From: Antarcticimicrobium luteum
GTDB taxonomy: Bacteria > Pseudomonadota > Alphaproteobacteria > Rhodobacterales > Rhodobacteraceae
Direction of reading: 5' to 3'
Length of the DNA: 64,000 bases
NCBI RefSeq assembly: GCF_004358185.1
Contig: NZ_SMUV01000053.1
Coordinates: 1 to 64,000 of the forward strand
Under the pieces are notes generated by a model. That model made no database searches. It saw only the letters and a list, made by a program, of their open reading frames with translations, and was not told where the DNA came from. Numbering within the stretch: the first letter of the stretch is position 1; each line of letters starts with the position of its first letter. The position numbers and the translations under genes were made by a program. This document shows, piece by piece, positions 52,557 through 62,100 of this stretch.

Positions 52557-52694
52557 AAATGCAACGCTTTGAAAATATATGTGGATTTCCACCCAAGTGG
52601 ATGTTTTCAACTTGAAATGTTCAGCTTACATATTGCACAAATTCAGGCACGCGCCATTTCGGCGCGATGACACAAAACGCGGAAAAAAGCAGAA
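52557..52694 (+). promoter_or_regulatory. A/T-rich 5' leader of the cold-shock gene
   Basis: The 150 bp before the cold-shock gene is markedly A/T-rich compared with its surroundings and holds a CGCGCC/GGCGCG hairpin with an ATTTC loop (about 52650-52667). Long structured leaders are usual for cold-shock genes. I do not assign a promoter. Confidence 0.4.
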
Positions 52695-53237
52695 GTGGCA
52701 GAAGATCTGAGCAGCATGCATCAAGTTGAAGGTCAGGTGAAATGGTTTGACCCGGCCAAGGGATTCGGGTTCGTCGTCTCGGATGGGGGCGGCCCGGACA
52801 TCCTGTTGCATATGAACGTTCTGAGGAATTTCGGGCAGAGCTCGGTCGCCGACGGGTCGCGCATTCAGGTGGTGACGCAGGAAACCGCGCGCGGGGTGCA
52901 GGCGATAGAGGTTCTCTCGATCATCCCGCCCGAGCGCGAGGACGATGGCCCGCTGCTTTCGGATTTCAGCCATCTGGACCCGGCCGATATCCGTCAGAGG
53001 CCGCTGGAGCCCGCCCGGGTAAAGTGGTTCGACAAGGCAAAGGGGTTCGGCTTTGCCAATGTCTTTGGCCGCAGCGAGGATGTGTTCGTGCATATCGAGG
53101 TTCTGCGCCAGTCCGGCCTGGCCGATCTGCAACCCGGCGAGGCGCTGGCGATGCGCGTGATCGACGGGCGCCGGGGCCGCATGGCCGCCGAGATCCTGGC
53201 TTGGGAGGCCGCGCTGACCGGGCAGGAGGCGCTGTAA
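52695..53237 (+). CDS. cold-shock protein with two CSD domains
   Basis: A 180-residue nucleic-acid-binding protein with two cold-shock domains: the first at about residues 10-75 (VKWFDPAKGFGFV, then ILLHMNVL) and the second at about 105-172 (VKWFDKAKGFGFAN, then VFVHIEVL). Each keeps the RNP1 and RNP2 type motifs. The acidic linker is about 30 residues. The start is a GTG; an ATG seven codons in is an alternative. Its stop overlaps the next gene by one base. Confidence 0.9.
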   Translation: MAEDLSSMHQVEGQVKWFDPAKGFGFVVSDGGGPDILLHMNVLRNFGQSSVADGSRIQVVTQETARGVQAIEVLSIIPPEREDDGPLLSDFSHLDPADIRQRPLEPARVKWFDKAKGFGFANVFGRSEDVFVHIEVLRQSGLADLQPGEALAMRVIDGRRGRMAAEILAWEAALTGQEAL

Positions 53238-53707
53238 TGCGCCGGCTCGTCGCCTTTGTGATCCTTATGCTGGGCACAGGGGCGGCGCTGGCCGACACCC
53301 CGGAGTGCCGCCCCGACCGGGTGGCGCTGCGCGGTGACTGGGGACAGGTGCAGTTCTCGATCGAGCTGGCCGACACCCCGGAGGAGCGCGGCCGCGGGCT
53401 GATGTTCCGCGAGACGCTGCCGCGCGGTGCGGGGATGCTGTTTGTCTATGATCATCCACAGCGCGCCAGTTTCTGGATGAAGAATACCTTGATCCCGCTC
53501 GACATGATCTTTGCCGACCGCAGCGGGCGGGTGATCCGTGTGCATTCGGGCGCGATTCCCGGCGACCTGACCCCGATCGAGGGTGGCCCCGGCGTTTTCG
53601 TGGTGCTGGAGATCAACGCCGCCCTGGCCGCGCGGTATGGAATTGCGCCGGGCACGATGATGCGGCATCCGGTTTTTTCCGGCGGGCCGGCCGCCTGGCC
53701 CTGTTAG
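53237..53707 (+). CDS. DUF192 family exported protein
   Basis: A 156-residue protein with an N-terminal signal peptide (cleavage near AALA, residue 19) and a DUF192 domain with RGRGLMFRETLPRGAGMLFVYD and FWMKNTLIPLDMIFAD. Function of DUF192 is unknown. It overlaps the cold-shock gene by one base (TAATG) and has its own AGGAGG site inside that gene. Confidence 0.88.
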   Translation: MRRLVAFVILMLGTGAALADTPECRPDRVALRGDWGQVQFSIELADTPEERGRGLMFRETLPRGAGMLFVYDHPQRASFWMKNTLIPLDMIFADRSGRVIRVHSGAIPGDLTPIEGGPGVFVVLEINAALAARYGIAPGTMMRHPVFSGGPAAWPC

Positions 53708-53748
53708 GGCTTTTCAACCCCTGCAACTGCGGCTAGACAGACGCCCGT

Positions 53749-53825
53749 CGGGGCGTGGCGCAGTCTGGTAGCGCACCTGTTTTGGGTACAGGGGGTCGTG
53801 AGTTCGAATCTCGCCGCCCCGACCA
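53749..53825 (+). tRNA. tRNA-Pro (anticodon UGG)
   Basis: A 77-nt cloverleaf. The acceptor arms CGGGGCG and CGCCCCG pair fully, the anticodon loop TTTGGGT reads UGG with G37, the T-loop TTCGAAT is standard, and CCA is encoded. A GCTCTT/AAGAGC hairpin at 53877-53892 may end the transcript. Confidence 0.97.
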
Positions 53826-53959
53826 TCTTCAAGCGAGTCGCCTTGCCGGAGCTCAATCGCCGGATGCGGCCGCCGGGCTCTTCCCAAAGAGCAATTTGCA
53901 TAGAAATTCCGCGTGAATGCTGCGCTGCATCGTCGGGTGCCGGCGGCATGTGGGGTTTT

Positions 53960-53975
53960 CCCTTGTGCACAAGGG
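53960..53975. repeat. perfect 16-bp palindrome
   Basis: CCCTTGTGCACAAGGG reads the same on both strands and is flanked by TTTT on the left and GG on the right. It could be an operator or an RNA hairpin. Confidence 0.5.
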
Positions 53976-54102
53976 GGTTCGGGGGTGCGGCTCAGCCGGG
54001 CTGTGAACTGCTGCCGTGCAGCATCCTGTGGAAGAATCGTGGCACCTCGCGAAACCGGCTCGGGTCAACCGCATTTTTGCCGTCGGAATCCAAATAAAGT
54101 CG

Positions 54103-54131
54103 TTGACCCCCACCTCCGGATTGCTCCAGAT
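54103..54131 (+). promoter_or_regulatory. weak candidate promoter of nrdJ
   Basis: TTGACC is followed after 17-18 bp by CCAGAT/CAGATT. The -10 match is poor. It would place the NrdR-like box just downstream of the start point. Confidence 0.3.
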
Positions 54132-54151
54132 TGTGTGGGCTAGCTGACGAG

Positions 54152-54167
54152 CCACTAAATCTAGTAG
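54152..54167. promoter_or_regulatory. NrdR-box-like site upstream of nrdJ
   Basis: CCACTAAATCTAGTAG matches the core of the NrdR box (family consensus ACACWATATCTWGTGT) at most symmetric positions. NrdR usually binds a pair of boxes; a clear second one is not seen. Confidence 0.45.
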
Positions 54168-54375
54168 ATCAAACTAGGGGCCGCAGCCAGCACGGAACGG
54201 CACAAAACACGCATTGCATGGCATGGGCAGAACGCCCGATGCGGCGGCCCGGCGCGGCACCGCATCAGATCGGGCCGCGCAAAAGCAGCCGCCGGAACAA
54301 GGGCGTGACAGGCGCCGAGGGACTGGTCCGGAACCCGGGCTGAACGTGAAAAACTGAAGATCAGAGGCAGCAAGA

Positions 54376-57300
54376 ATGAAGATCGAAAGAAAATTCACCA
54401 AGGCAGGGCAGGACGCATATGCCGATCTGGATTTCGTTTCCGCGACATCCGAGATCCGCAACCCGGACGGCACCATCGTGTTCCGGCTGGAGAATATCGA
54501 GGTTCCGGCAAGCTGGAGCCAAGTCGCCAGCGACGTGATCGCGCAGAAATATTTTCGCAAGGCCGGCGTGCCGGCGCATCTGAAGAAGGTGCGCGAAAAG
54601 GACGTGCCGGAATTCCTGTGGCGCTCGGCCCCGGACGGCGACGACGTTGAAACCCGAGGCGAGACCTCGTCCAAGCAGGTGTTCGACCGGCTGGCCGGCG
54701 CCTGGGCCTATTGGGGCTGGAAGGGCGGGTATTTCACCACCGAAGAGGACGCCCGCGCCTATTTCGACGAGATGCGCTATATGCTGGCCACCCAGCGCGC
54801 CGCGCCGAACTCGCCTCAGTGGTTCAACACCGGGCTGCACTGGGCCTATGGCATCGACGGGCCGGCGCAGGGCCATTACTATGTCGATTACCGGACCGGC
54901 AAGCTGACCAAGTCCAAGTCCAGCTATGAGCATCCGCAGCCGCATGCCTGCTTCATCCAGTCGGTCAACGACGATCTGGTGAACGAGGGCGGCATCATGG
55001 ATCTGTGGGTCCGCGAGGCGCGGCTGTTCAAATACGGCTCGGGCACCGGCACCAACTTCAGCCGGCTGCGCGCCGAGGGCGAGGCGCTGTCGGGCGGCGG
55101 CAAGTCGAGCGGTCTGATGGGGTTCCTCAAGATCGGCGACCGGGCGGCGGGCGCGATCAAGTCGGGCGGCACCACAAGGCGCGCGGCCAAGATGGTGATC
55201 GTCGATGCCGACCATCCCGATATCGAGGAATTCATCAACTGGAAGGTGATCGAAGAGCAGAAGGTGGCGAGCATCGTCGCCGGCTCCAAGATGCACGAGC
55301 GGAAACTCAACGCCATCTTCGCGGCGATCAAGACCTGGGACGGCAGCATCGAGGATGCCTGCGATCCCAAGACCAACGACAGCCTGAAGGAGGCGATCCG
55401 CGACGCCAAGAAGTCGGCGATCCCCGAAACCTATGTCAAACGGGTGCTGGATTACGCCAAGCAGGGCTATACCAGTATCGAGTTTCCGACCTATGACACC
55501 GACTGGGATTCAGAGGCCTATAACTCGGTCTCCGGCCAGAACTCCAACAACTCGATCCGCGTCACCGACGCCTTTCTCAAGGCGGTGCGCGAGGATGGCG
55601 ACTGGGAGCTGATCAACCGCACCGACGGCAAGGTGATGAAGACCGTCAAGGCGCGCGATCTGTGGGAAACCATCGGCCACGCCGCCTGGGCCTGCGCCGA
55701 TCCGGGGATTCAGTTCCACGACACGGTCAACGCCTGGCACACCTGCCCGGAGGATGGTCCGATCCGCGGCTCGAACCCGTGTTCGGAATACATGTTCCTG
55801 GACGATACCGCCTGCAACCTGGCCTCGATGAACCTGCTGACCTTCTACAAGGACGGCGCGTTCCAGGCCGAGGATTACGTTCACGCCACCCGGCTGTGGA
55901 CGCTGACGCTGGAAATCAGCGTGATGATGGCGCAGTTCCCGTCGAAAGAGATTGCGCAGCTGTCCTATGACTTCCGGACGCTGGGTCTGGGGTACGCCAA
56001 CATCGGCGGGCTGCTGATGAACATGGGGCTGGGTTATGACAGCGACGAGGGCCGCGCCATGGCCGGTGCCCTCACCGCGATCATGACCGGCACCGCCTAT
56101 TCCACCAGCGCCGAGATCGCCGGCGAGCTGGGGGCCTTTGCCAGCTATGATCGCAACGCGAAACACATGCTGCGGGTGATCCGCAACCACCGCAACGCCG
56201 CGCAGGGCAACGGCCATGGCTATGAGGGGCTGGAGGTCAAGCCGGTGCCGCTGGACCACGCCAACTGTCCTGACGCGCGGTTGGTCGAACTGGCGATGAA
56301 ATCCTGGGACGACGCGCTGCGGCTGGGCGAGAAACACGGCTATCGCAACGCCCAGGTCTCGGTCATCGCGCCGACCGGCACCATCGGTCTGGTGATGGAT
56401 TGCGACACCACCGGGATCGAGCCCGACTTTGCCCTGGTGAAGTTCAAGAAGCTCGCCGGCGGCGGCTACTTCAAGATCATCAACCGCTCGGTGCCCGCCG
56501 CGCTGGAGAACCTCGGCTATTCCAGCGCCGAGATCGAAGAGATCGTCGCCTATGCGGTCGGTCACGGCAGCATGGGCAACGCGCCGGCTATCAATCCGAC
56601 GACGCTGGCCGGTCATGGCTTTGGCGAGAACGAGCTGGCCAAGGTCGAGGGCGCGCTGGAAAGCGCCTTTGACATCCGCTTTGTCTTCAATCAGTGGACC
56701 CTGGGCGAAGAGTTCTGCCACAACGTGCTGGGCATTCCGGCCGAAAAGCTGAACGATCCCAGCTTCGACCTGCTGCGGCACCTGGGCTATTCCCGCGCCG
56801 ACATCGAGGCGGCGAACGACCACGTTTGCGGGACGATGACGCTGGAGGGCGCACCGCACCTGCGGCACGAGCACTACAGCATCTTCGACTGCGCCAACCC
56901 CTGCGGAAAGAAGGGCAAGCGGTTCCTCTCGGTGAACAGCCACATCACCATGATGGCGGCGGCGCAAAGCTTTATCTCCGGGGCGATCTCCAAGACGATC
57001 AACATGCCCAACGACGCAAGCATCGTGGATTGCCAGAAGGCCTATGAGATGAGCTGGAGCCTGGGGGTGAAGGCCAACGCGCTGTATCGCGACGGCTCCA
57101 AGCTGAGCCAGCCGCTGGCGGCCGCGCTGGTCGAGGACGACGAGGAGGCCGAGGAGATCCTCGCCTCCGGGTCGGCCCAGGAAAAGGCGGCGACGCTGGC
57201 CCAGAAGGTGATCGAAAAGGTGGTCATCAAGGAGATCGCCCGCGGCCGGCAAAAGATGCCGTCGCGGCGCAAGGGCTATACCCAGAAATCCATCGTCGGC

Positions 57301-58047
57301 GGTCACAAGGTCTATCTGCGCACCGGCGAATACGAGGACGGCAACCTGGGCGAGATCTTCATCGACATGCACAAGGAGGGGGCCGGTTTCCGTGCGATGA
57401 TGAACAACTTCGCCATCGCCGTCTCGGTCGGGCTGCAATACGGCGTGCCGCTTGAGGAATTCGTCGACGCCTTTACCTTCACCAAGTTCGAGCCGGCGGG
57501 CATGGTGCAGGGCAACGACAGCATCAAGAACGCCACCTCGATCCTCGACTATATATTCCGCGAACTGGCGGTCAGCTATCTCGACCGCACGGATCTGGCC
57601 CATGTGAAGCCGGAGGGCGCCAGTTTCGACGATCTGGGCCGCGGCGTCGAAGATGGTGTCTCGAACATCTCGGAGATGAGCGAAAGCGCCGCGAGCCGGT
57701 CGCTGGAGGTGCTGAAACAGATCAGCTCGACCGGCTATCTGCGCAAGCGTCTGCCGCAGGAACTGGTGGTTCTGAACGGCGGCCAGAGCTTTGGCGCCAC
57801 CGCGCTGAAGGCGGCCGGCGATCCCGGCGCGGCGTTGCAGACGCTGGTGCCCGAGACCGGCATGGCCAGTGCCGTCGCCTCAAGCACCGCGATGAGCAGC
57901 GGCACGGTGCCGATGGATGCCCGCGTCAAGGCCAGGATGCAGGGCTACGAGGGCGAGGCCTGCGGCGAATGCGGCAACTACACGCTGGTGCGCAACGGCA
58001 CCTGCATGAAATGCAACACCTGCGGCGCGACCAGCGGGTGTAGCTGA
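54376..58047 (+). CDS. nrdJ: adenosylcobalamin-dependent ribonucleoside-diphosphate reductase (class II)
   Basis: Makes deoxyribonucleotides with coenzyme B12 instead of an iron-tyrosyl radical, so it works with or without oxygen. The 1223-residue protein has an N-terminal region with KYFRKAGVP, the barrel with redox cysteine in [14 protein letters not shown] near residue 192, [16 protein letters not shown] near residue 222, the radical-site cysteine region [21 protein letters not shown] near residue 465 split over two motifs, and [21 protein letters not shown] near residue 660. The C-terminus carries a Cys-rich tail with two CxxC pairs ([16 protein letters not shown]), as in large class II enzymes. 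AGAGGCAGC precedes the ATG. Confidence 0.95.
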   Translation: MKIERKFTKAGQDAYADLDFVSATSEIRNPDGTIVFRLENIEVPASWSQVASDVIAQKYFRKAGVPAHLKKVREKDVPEFLWRSAPDGDDVETRGETSSKQVFDRLAGAWAYWGWKGGYFTTEEDARAYFDEMRYMLATQRAAPNSPQWFNTGLHWAYGIDGPAQGHYYVDYRTGKLTKSKSSYEHPQPHACFIQSVNDDLVNEGGIMDLWVREARLFKYGSGTGTNFSRLRAEGEALSGGGKSSGLMGFLKIGDRAAGAIKSGGTTRRAAKMVIVDADHPDIEEFINWKVIEEQKVASIVAGSKMHERKLNAIFAAIKTWDGSIEDACDPKTNDSLKEAIRDAKKSAIPETYVKRVLDYAKQGYTSIEFPTYDTDWDSEAYNSVSGQNSNNSIRVTDAFLKAVREDGDWELINRTDGKVMKTVKARDLWETIGHAAWACADPGIQFHDTVNAWHTCPEDGPIRGSNPCSEYMFLDDTACNLASMNLLTFYKDGAFQAEDYVHATRLWTLTLEISVMMAQFPSKEIAQLSYDFRTLGLGYANIGGLLMNMGLGYDSDEGRAMAGALTAIMTGTAYSTSAEIAGELGAFASYDRNAKHMLRVIRNHRNAAQGNGHGYEGLEVKPVPLDHANCPDARLVELAMKSWDDALRLGEKHGYRNAQVSVIAPTGTIGLVMDCDTTGIEPDFALVKFKKLAGGGYFKIINRSVPAALENLGYSSAEIEEIVAYAVGHGSMGNAPAINPTTLAGHGFGENELAKVEGALESAFDIRFVFNQWTLGEEFCHNVLGIPAEKLNDPSFDLLRHLGYSRADIEAANDHVCGTMTLEGAPHLRHEHYSIFDCANPCGKKGKRFLSVNSHITMMAAAQSFISGAISKTINMPNDASIVDCQKAYEMSWSLGVKANALYRDGSKLSQPLAAALVEDDEEAEEILASGSAQEKAATLAQKVIEKVVIKEIARGRQKMPSRRKGYTQKSIVGGHKVYLRTGEYEDGNLGEIFIDMHKEGAGFRAMMNNFAIAVSVGLQYGVPLEEFVDAFTFTKFEPAGMVQGNDSIKNATSILDYIFRELAVSYLDRTDLAHVKPEGASFDDLGRGVEDGVSNISEMSESAASRSLEVLKQISSTGYLRKRLPQELVVLNGGQSFGATALKAAGDPGAALQTLVPETGMASAVASSTAMSSGTVPMDARVKARMQGYEGEACGECGNYTLVRNGTCMKCNTCGATSGCS

Positions 58048-58192
58048 GAAACAGCGCCGGCAACGGCGCTCAGGGGCAAGGGGCCTGCGGGCCCGGCCCC
58101 GACGAACAAGCGGGCAGGGCGGCAACGCCCCGCCAGACCAGACACGGTGCAGGACTCCGCAGAAACCCCTGGTTTCCGCTCTGTCCTGCCCG

Positions 58193-58214
58193 GCGGAAAA
58201 TCCGGATTTTCCGC
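58193..58214. repeat. perfect 22-bp palindrome
   Basis: GCGGAAAATCC and its mirror GGATTTTCCGC abut to form a 22-bp palindrome, 145 bp after nrdJ. A GAAACC/GGTTTC hairpin lies about 20 bp to its left. Confidence 0.5.
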
Positions 58215-58348
58215 GCGTACAGGGTGGGGCAGGGTATCGCTCTTCCCACTCTTTCCAGGGGCGGGTGCGCTCGCCCCCGACGACGTCCAGGCCGCAGGCA
58301 AAAAACACTTTGGGCGGTCAACGAGATGAGCCTGGACGGCGAAACTGA

Positions 58349-58376
58349 GGGGGGCCTTGCGCCCCCCCTTTTTTTT
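58349..58376 (+). terminator. rho-independent terminator
   Basis: A 7-bp GC stem (58349-58355 with 58361-58367) with a five-base loop is followed by eight T's. It points rightward, about 300 bp after nrdJ, so the nrdJ transcript may have a long 3' end. Confidence 0.8.
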
Positions 58377-58404
58377 GCCCGCCAGAAAATAAAATCTTTT
58401 GAAT

Positions 58405-59061
58405 TCAGCGTTTCAGGCGCCACTCTTCCCACACAAAGGGATAGGACCAGGCCGGATCGTGGGTCAGCGACAGCTGCGCCACGATGTCCTCGCGCAGCGG
58501 TCGGAGTTCGGGCTTGAACAGGTGGAACTGCACCATCAGCCGCGCGATCCGGCCGATCAGCCCCGCCTCGATCAGCGCCGGCAGCAACTCGTATTCGCCG
58601 CCTTCGATATTGATCTTGGCCAGCTGCACCTGACCGATTCCCGTCTCGGCAAGGAAATCGCGCACCGCGACCACCGGGGCGGTGAAGCTGCGCGCATGAT
58701 CGGCCACCGCGGACGAGGCATTGCCGGCATCCGACAGCGCCAATGTCCCGGCCTCGCGCCCCAGCGCGCATTCATGCACCGTTACGCCGGGCCGGTCCGC
58801 GTATTTTTCGCGCAGCGCCGCGGCATAGCCGGGGTGCGGCTCGAACACATGCACGCGGGCCTGGGGTTGCGCGGCGAGCACGGCATCGGTCCATTCGCCC
58901 TCGAAACCGCCAAAATCCAGCACGACCGCGCCGGGCCCGATGTCAAAGAAATCGTGCAGCCGCGCCTGGGCCTTGTCCTTGCGGAACTGCAGATAGGAGT
59001 CGATGGCGATGCCCTTCCACGGATTGCGCCGGCGATCCAGCCAACGTTTCAGTGACGCCAT
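58405..59061 (-). CDS. FkbM family SAM-dependent methyltransferase
   Basis: A 218-residue methyltransferase. The SAM motif VVLDFGGFEGEWTDAV is near residue 46, the acidic ribose-binding residue in VHVFEPHPGY near residue 72, and the FkbM-type AKINIEGGEYELLPAL near residue 148. GGAGAAAC precedes the ATG. Substrate may be a glycan or natural product; none is indicated by neighbours. Confidence 0.87.
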   Translation of the reverse strand: MASLKRWLDRRRNPWKGIAIDSYLQFRKDKAQARLHDFFDIGPGAVVLDFGGFEGEWTDAVLAAQPQARVHVFEPHPGYAAALREKYADRPGVTVHECALGREAGTLALSDAGNASSAVADHARSFTAPVVAVRDFLAETGIGQVQLAKINIEGGEYELLPALIEAGLIGRIARLMVQFHLFKPELRPLREDIVAQLSLTHDPAWSYPFVWEEWRLKR

Positions 59062-59144
59062 TTCGGTTTCTCCTTTATCGGTGCCGCGGCATCATAGGGT
59101 CCGGGGCAGGGGCGGACAAGAACGCGCTGCGATGCGCCGGCCGA

Positions 59145-60317
59145 TCAGACCCGGGTGGCGGCAAAGGCGCAAAGGGTTTTCAGCGCCGCGGCAAAGGCAT
59201 CGTCGGCGATGGTCATCGCCACGCGGATATGACCGGCCGCCGCTGCGCCAAAGCTTTCGCCCGGCATCACCGCGATGCGATGGGCGTCGAGCAGGGCGTT
59301 GGCGAACTCTGACCCGCTCATCCCGGTGGGGCGGATGTCCAGCATCAGGTACATGGCCCCCTGCGGCGGCAGCGCGTGCAGGGCATTCTGACCGGCCAGG
59401 ATCTCCAGCGCCTGCGCCCGGCGGCGGCGGAACGGCGCGGCGACCGCCGCCTCCAGCTCCGCGCCCTGATCCAGTGCGAACAGCGCCGCGTCCTGCACGA
59501 AACCCGGCACGCCATAGGTGGTGTGGGTGGCCAGGTTGATCAGATCGCCAATCGCGGCCTCCGGCCCCACGATCCAGCCGCAGCGCGATCCGGTCATCGC
59601 GTGCGATTTCGACATCGAGCCGATGACCAGCGTGCGCTCTGCCATCCCGGGCAGGGCGCGGGGGCTGAGGTGCGCCCCCTCCCAGACCTGGGTGTCATAG
59701 ACCTCGTCCGAGATCAGCCACAGATCGGCGTCGCGGCAGACCTGGGCGATCCCCTCCAGCGTGGCGCGGTCATAGAGCGCGCCGGTGGGATTGTTGGGGG
59801 TGTTGATCAGCAGCGATTTGGCCCCCGGCACGATGGCCGCGGCGATGTCCGCCGCCCGCGGGCGAAAGCTGTCCCCGGGGCGGGTGCGTACCGGGACGGG
59901 CCGCGCGCCGGCGCCGCGGATGGTGCCGGGATAGGTGACGTAATAGGGGTCGATGAACAGCGCCGCATCACCGGGGTCGCAGGTGGCGCAATGGGCGGAA
60001 AAAAGGCCCGCCTGCCCGCCGGGTGTGATCAGCACGTTGTCGCGGGTGGTGGGCACGCCGCTGCACGCCTGCACGCGGTCCGCCACCCGGTCGCGCAGGG
60101 CGGCAACCCCCGGCACCTCGGCATAGCCGGTATGACCGCCCCGTGCGCTGTCGTCCATCGCCTTCAGGATTGCCGGATCGGTGCGGATGTCATGCTCGCC
60201 GATGGTCAGCTCGACCACCTTTTCGCCCGCCGCGATCAGGTCGCGGGCGCGGTGATAGACATCCCATCCGTCCGAACCGCCACCGGTCAAATGTTCGATG
60301 CGATGGGAGAGCTGCAT
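59145..60317 (-). CDS. pyridoxal-phosphate-dependent aminotransferase, class I/II
   Basis: A 390-residue aminotransferase. The cofactor lysine is in GSMSKSHAMTGSRCGW near residue 229, with NTPNNPTGALYD and the DEVYDTQVW motif before it and HIRVAMTIADD near the C-terminus. ATG at 60317 has a perfect GGAGG seven bases upstream; the frame stays open to 60542 but that part lies in the repeat-rich region and is rejected. Substrate unknown. Confidence 0.9.
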   Translation of the reverse strand: MQLSHRIEHLTGGGSDGWDVYHRARDLIAAGEKVVELTIGEHDIRTDPAILKAMDDSARGGHTGYAEVPGVAALRDRVADRVQACSGVPTTRDNVLITPGGQAGLFSAHCATCDPGDAALFIDPYYVTYPGTIRGAGARPVPVRTRPGDSFRPRAADIAAAIVPGAKSLLINTPNNPTGALYDRATLEGIAQVCRDADLWLISDEVYDTQVWEGAHLSPRALPGMAERTLVIGSMSKSHAMTGSRCGWIVGPEAAIGDLINLATHTTYGVPGFVQDAALFALDQGAELEAAVAAPFRRRRAQALEILAGQNALHALPPQGAMYLMLDIRPTGMSGSEFANALLDAHRIAVMPGESFGAAAAGHIRVAMTIADDAFAAALKTLCAFAATRV

Positions 60318-60693
60318 GGAATACCTCCGGGTCTTGCGGTCCGGGGCCAAGGGGGCAGAGCCAAGGGGGATTGTCAATTGCGCGGCCGGGGTGACCTGAG
60401 GGCGGGGAGGCAGGCTTAAGAATTTCGCGCCTTGGTCAAAGCACGGAGGGCCATGGCCGCCCCTGGGCGGGCATGGCCCGGCCATGCGGCCGGGCAGGTG
60501 CTTTGATGTTTCCTTTGCGTCTTCCCTCCGCGGCGCCCCCATGCTATTTCGCCGTCATGAACCGCATCTGCCGCATCATTCCCTGCTGCATTATTCCCCG
60601 CTGATCGCACGCGCGGGCCGGTTTCTGTCGTTTCCATCTCCGAGACAAGTTGCTAAGCCCGCGCCACGCGCAGCGCCGTTGAGGAGTCACGTC
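60318..60693. other. 376-bp divergent region between an aminotransferase gene and cysS
   Basis: Contains the three-way-junction element at 60436-60506. The part next to cysS is open in its frame but lacks a start with a ribosome binding site. Promoters of the two genes must lie here; I cannot place them with confidence. Confidence 0.5.
60436..60506. repeat. 71-nt three-way-junction palindromic element
   Basis: Outer arms TCAAAGCAC (60436-60444) and GTGCTTTGA (60498-60506) are perfectly complementary. Inside lie a 14-bp hairpin with one mismatch and a two-base loop (60449-60478) and a shorter CGGCC/GGCCG hairpin (60479-60492). The design resembles extragenic palindromes or a small structured RNA. 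Confidence 0.6.
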
Positions 60694-62100
60694 ATGACGA
60701 CGATCAAACTGCACAACACCCGCACCCGGGCAAAAGAGGTGTTCACCCCGATCGACCCGGATAACGTGCGCATGTATGTCTGCGGTCCCACCGTCTATGA
60801 CCGGGCACATCTGGGCAACGCGCGCCCGGTGGTGGTGTTCGACGTTCTGTACAGGTTGCTGCGCCATGTGTACGGGCCCGATCACGTCACCTATGTGCGC
60901 AACTTCACCGACGTTGACGACAAGATCATCAAGCGCGCCGAGGAGCGCGGGAGGCCGATCGACCGGATCACCGCCGAAACCACGCAATGGTTCCTTGAGG
61001 ACATGGGCGCGCTGGGGGCGCTGGAGCCTGACGCCATGCCGCGCGCGACCGAGTATATCCCGCAGATGGTGGCGATGATCGGGGAACTGATCGACGGCGG
61101 CCACGCCTATGCGGCCGAGGGGCATGTGCTGTTCTCGGTGGAAAGCTACAAGAACTACGGCGCGCTCTCGGGTCGTTCGGTCGATGACATGATCGCGGGG
61201 GCAAGGGTCGAGGTGGCGCCCTACAAGCGCAATCCGATGGACTTCGTGCTGTGGAAACCCTCAAGCGACGACCAGCCCGGCTGGGACAGCCCCTGGGGGC
61301 GCGGGCGGCCCGGCTGGCACATCGAATGCTCGGCGATGTCCTACGAGCTGCTGGGGGAAAGCTTCGACATCCACGGCGGCGGCAACGACCTGATGTTCCC
61401 GCACCATGAAAACGAGATCGCGCAAAGCTGCTGCGCGCATCCGCAGGGGGAGTTCGCCCGCTACTGGCTGCACAACGAGATGCTGCAGGTGGAGGGCAAG
61501 AAGATGTCCAAGTCCCTGGGCAATTTCTTTACCGTGCGGGATCTGCTGGACAAGGGCATCCCGGGCGAGGTGATCCGCTTCGTGTTTCTCTCGACGCACT
61601 ATCGCAAGCCGATGGACTGGACGGAGAAGAAGGCTAAGCAGGCTGAGGCGACCTTGCAAAATTGGATGATGGCCACAGTTGATGTCGATCCCACTCCGCC
61701 CGAGGATTTTCGACCGAACCAGAAACTCATTGATGCCTTGGCCGATGATCTTAACACGCACTTGGCACTGACCATAGTGAATGCGATGCGGTCGAACCCA
61801 CAAAACCTTTTGGACCATGCGCGTTTCATAGGGCTCTTGTCGGATGACGTCAGGGCAGATTTTAAAGAACACTATTTGTCGATGGCGCATGGCTTCGGTG
61901 CGAGCGCCGAATTGGCTGAACTCGGCATGGCTTTTGACCACCTCCGTAAAGAGGCGATGCAAACCAAGGATTTTTCCGAGGTCGACCAGCTCAAGGCGGC
62001 CTATATCGACGCTGGTCTGGAAGTTCGAATGTCGAAAGATGGCGTGGAGCTCATCCCCGGCCCAGACTTCGACCCCACCAAGCTGGAGGGCCTCGAATGA
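60694..62100 (+). CDS. cysS: cysteinyl-tRNA synthetase
   Basis: Charges tRNA-Cys. The 468-residue protein has the class I HIGH-type motif in [10 protein letters not shown] near residue 36, the zinc-site cysteine in YVCGPTVYD near residue 28, zinc ligands in WHIECSAMS near residue 208 and in HHENEIAQS, and KMSKSLGNF near residue 270. ATG at 60694 follows GAGGAGTC. From about 61620 to 61985 (residues about 309-430, the helical anticodon-binding part) G+C falls to about 52% by hand count and codon use changes, while the catalytic part is typical of the window. The frame is intact. Confidence 0.95.
   Translation: MTTIKLHNTRTRAKEVFTPIDPDNVRMYVCGPTVYDRAHLGNARPVVVFDVLYRLLRHVYGPDHVTYVRNFTDVDDKIIKRAEERGRPIDRITAETTQWFLEDMGALGALEPDAMPRATEYIPQMVAMIGELIDGGHAYAAEGHVLFSVESYKNYGALSGRSVDDMIAGARVEVAPYKRNPMDFVLWKPSSDDQPGWDSPWGRGRPGWHIECSAMSYELLGESFDIHGGGNDLMFPHHENEIAQSCCAHPQGEFARYWLHNEMLQVEGKKMSKSLGNFFTVRDLLDKGIPGEVIRFVFLSTHYRKPMDWTEKKAKQAEATLQNWMMATVDVDPTPPEDFRPNQKLIDALADDLNTHLALTIVNAMRSNPQNLLDHARFIGLLSDDVRADFKEHYLSMAHGFGASAELAELGMAFDHLRKEAMQTKDFSEVDQLKAAYIDAGLEVRMSKDGVELIPGPDFDPTKLEGLE

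Larger units (their letters stand above)
53826..54375. other. 550-bp region between tRNA-Pro and nrdJ
   Basis: No ORF with coding character. It holds a weak terminator-like hairpin after the tRNA (53877-53892), a perfect 16-bp palindrome (53960-53975), a weak TTGACC promoter candidate (54103-54131), a NrdR-box-like site (54152-54167) and a GC-rich leader of about 200 nt before nrdJ. I looked for a cobalamin riboswitch box and did not find one. Confidence 0.5.
58048..58404. other. 357-bp region after nrdJ
   Basis: No gene. It holds several strong inverted repeats, among them a perfect 22-bp palindrome (58193-58214) and the terminator at 58349-58376. Open frames on both strands overlap one another and lack coding character. 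Confidence 0.5.

Noticed and set aside
53704-53970. Minus-strand ORF with a GAARFELTTPCTQNRCATRLRHAP-like stretch
   Set aside because: This is the antisense of tRNA-Pro, a well-known source of false protein annotations; the rest has no coding character.
53826-54375. Cobalamin riboswitch before nrdJ
   Set aside because: I looked for the B12 box and its flanking stems because the enzyme uses coenzyme B12; no matching sequence was found.
60416-60693. N-terminal extensions of cysS and of the divergent aminotransferase
   Set aside because: Both open frames run through the three-way-junction element; the starts at 60694 and 60317 have good ribosome binding sites and match family lengths.
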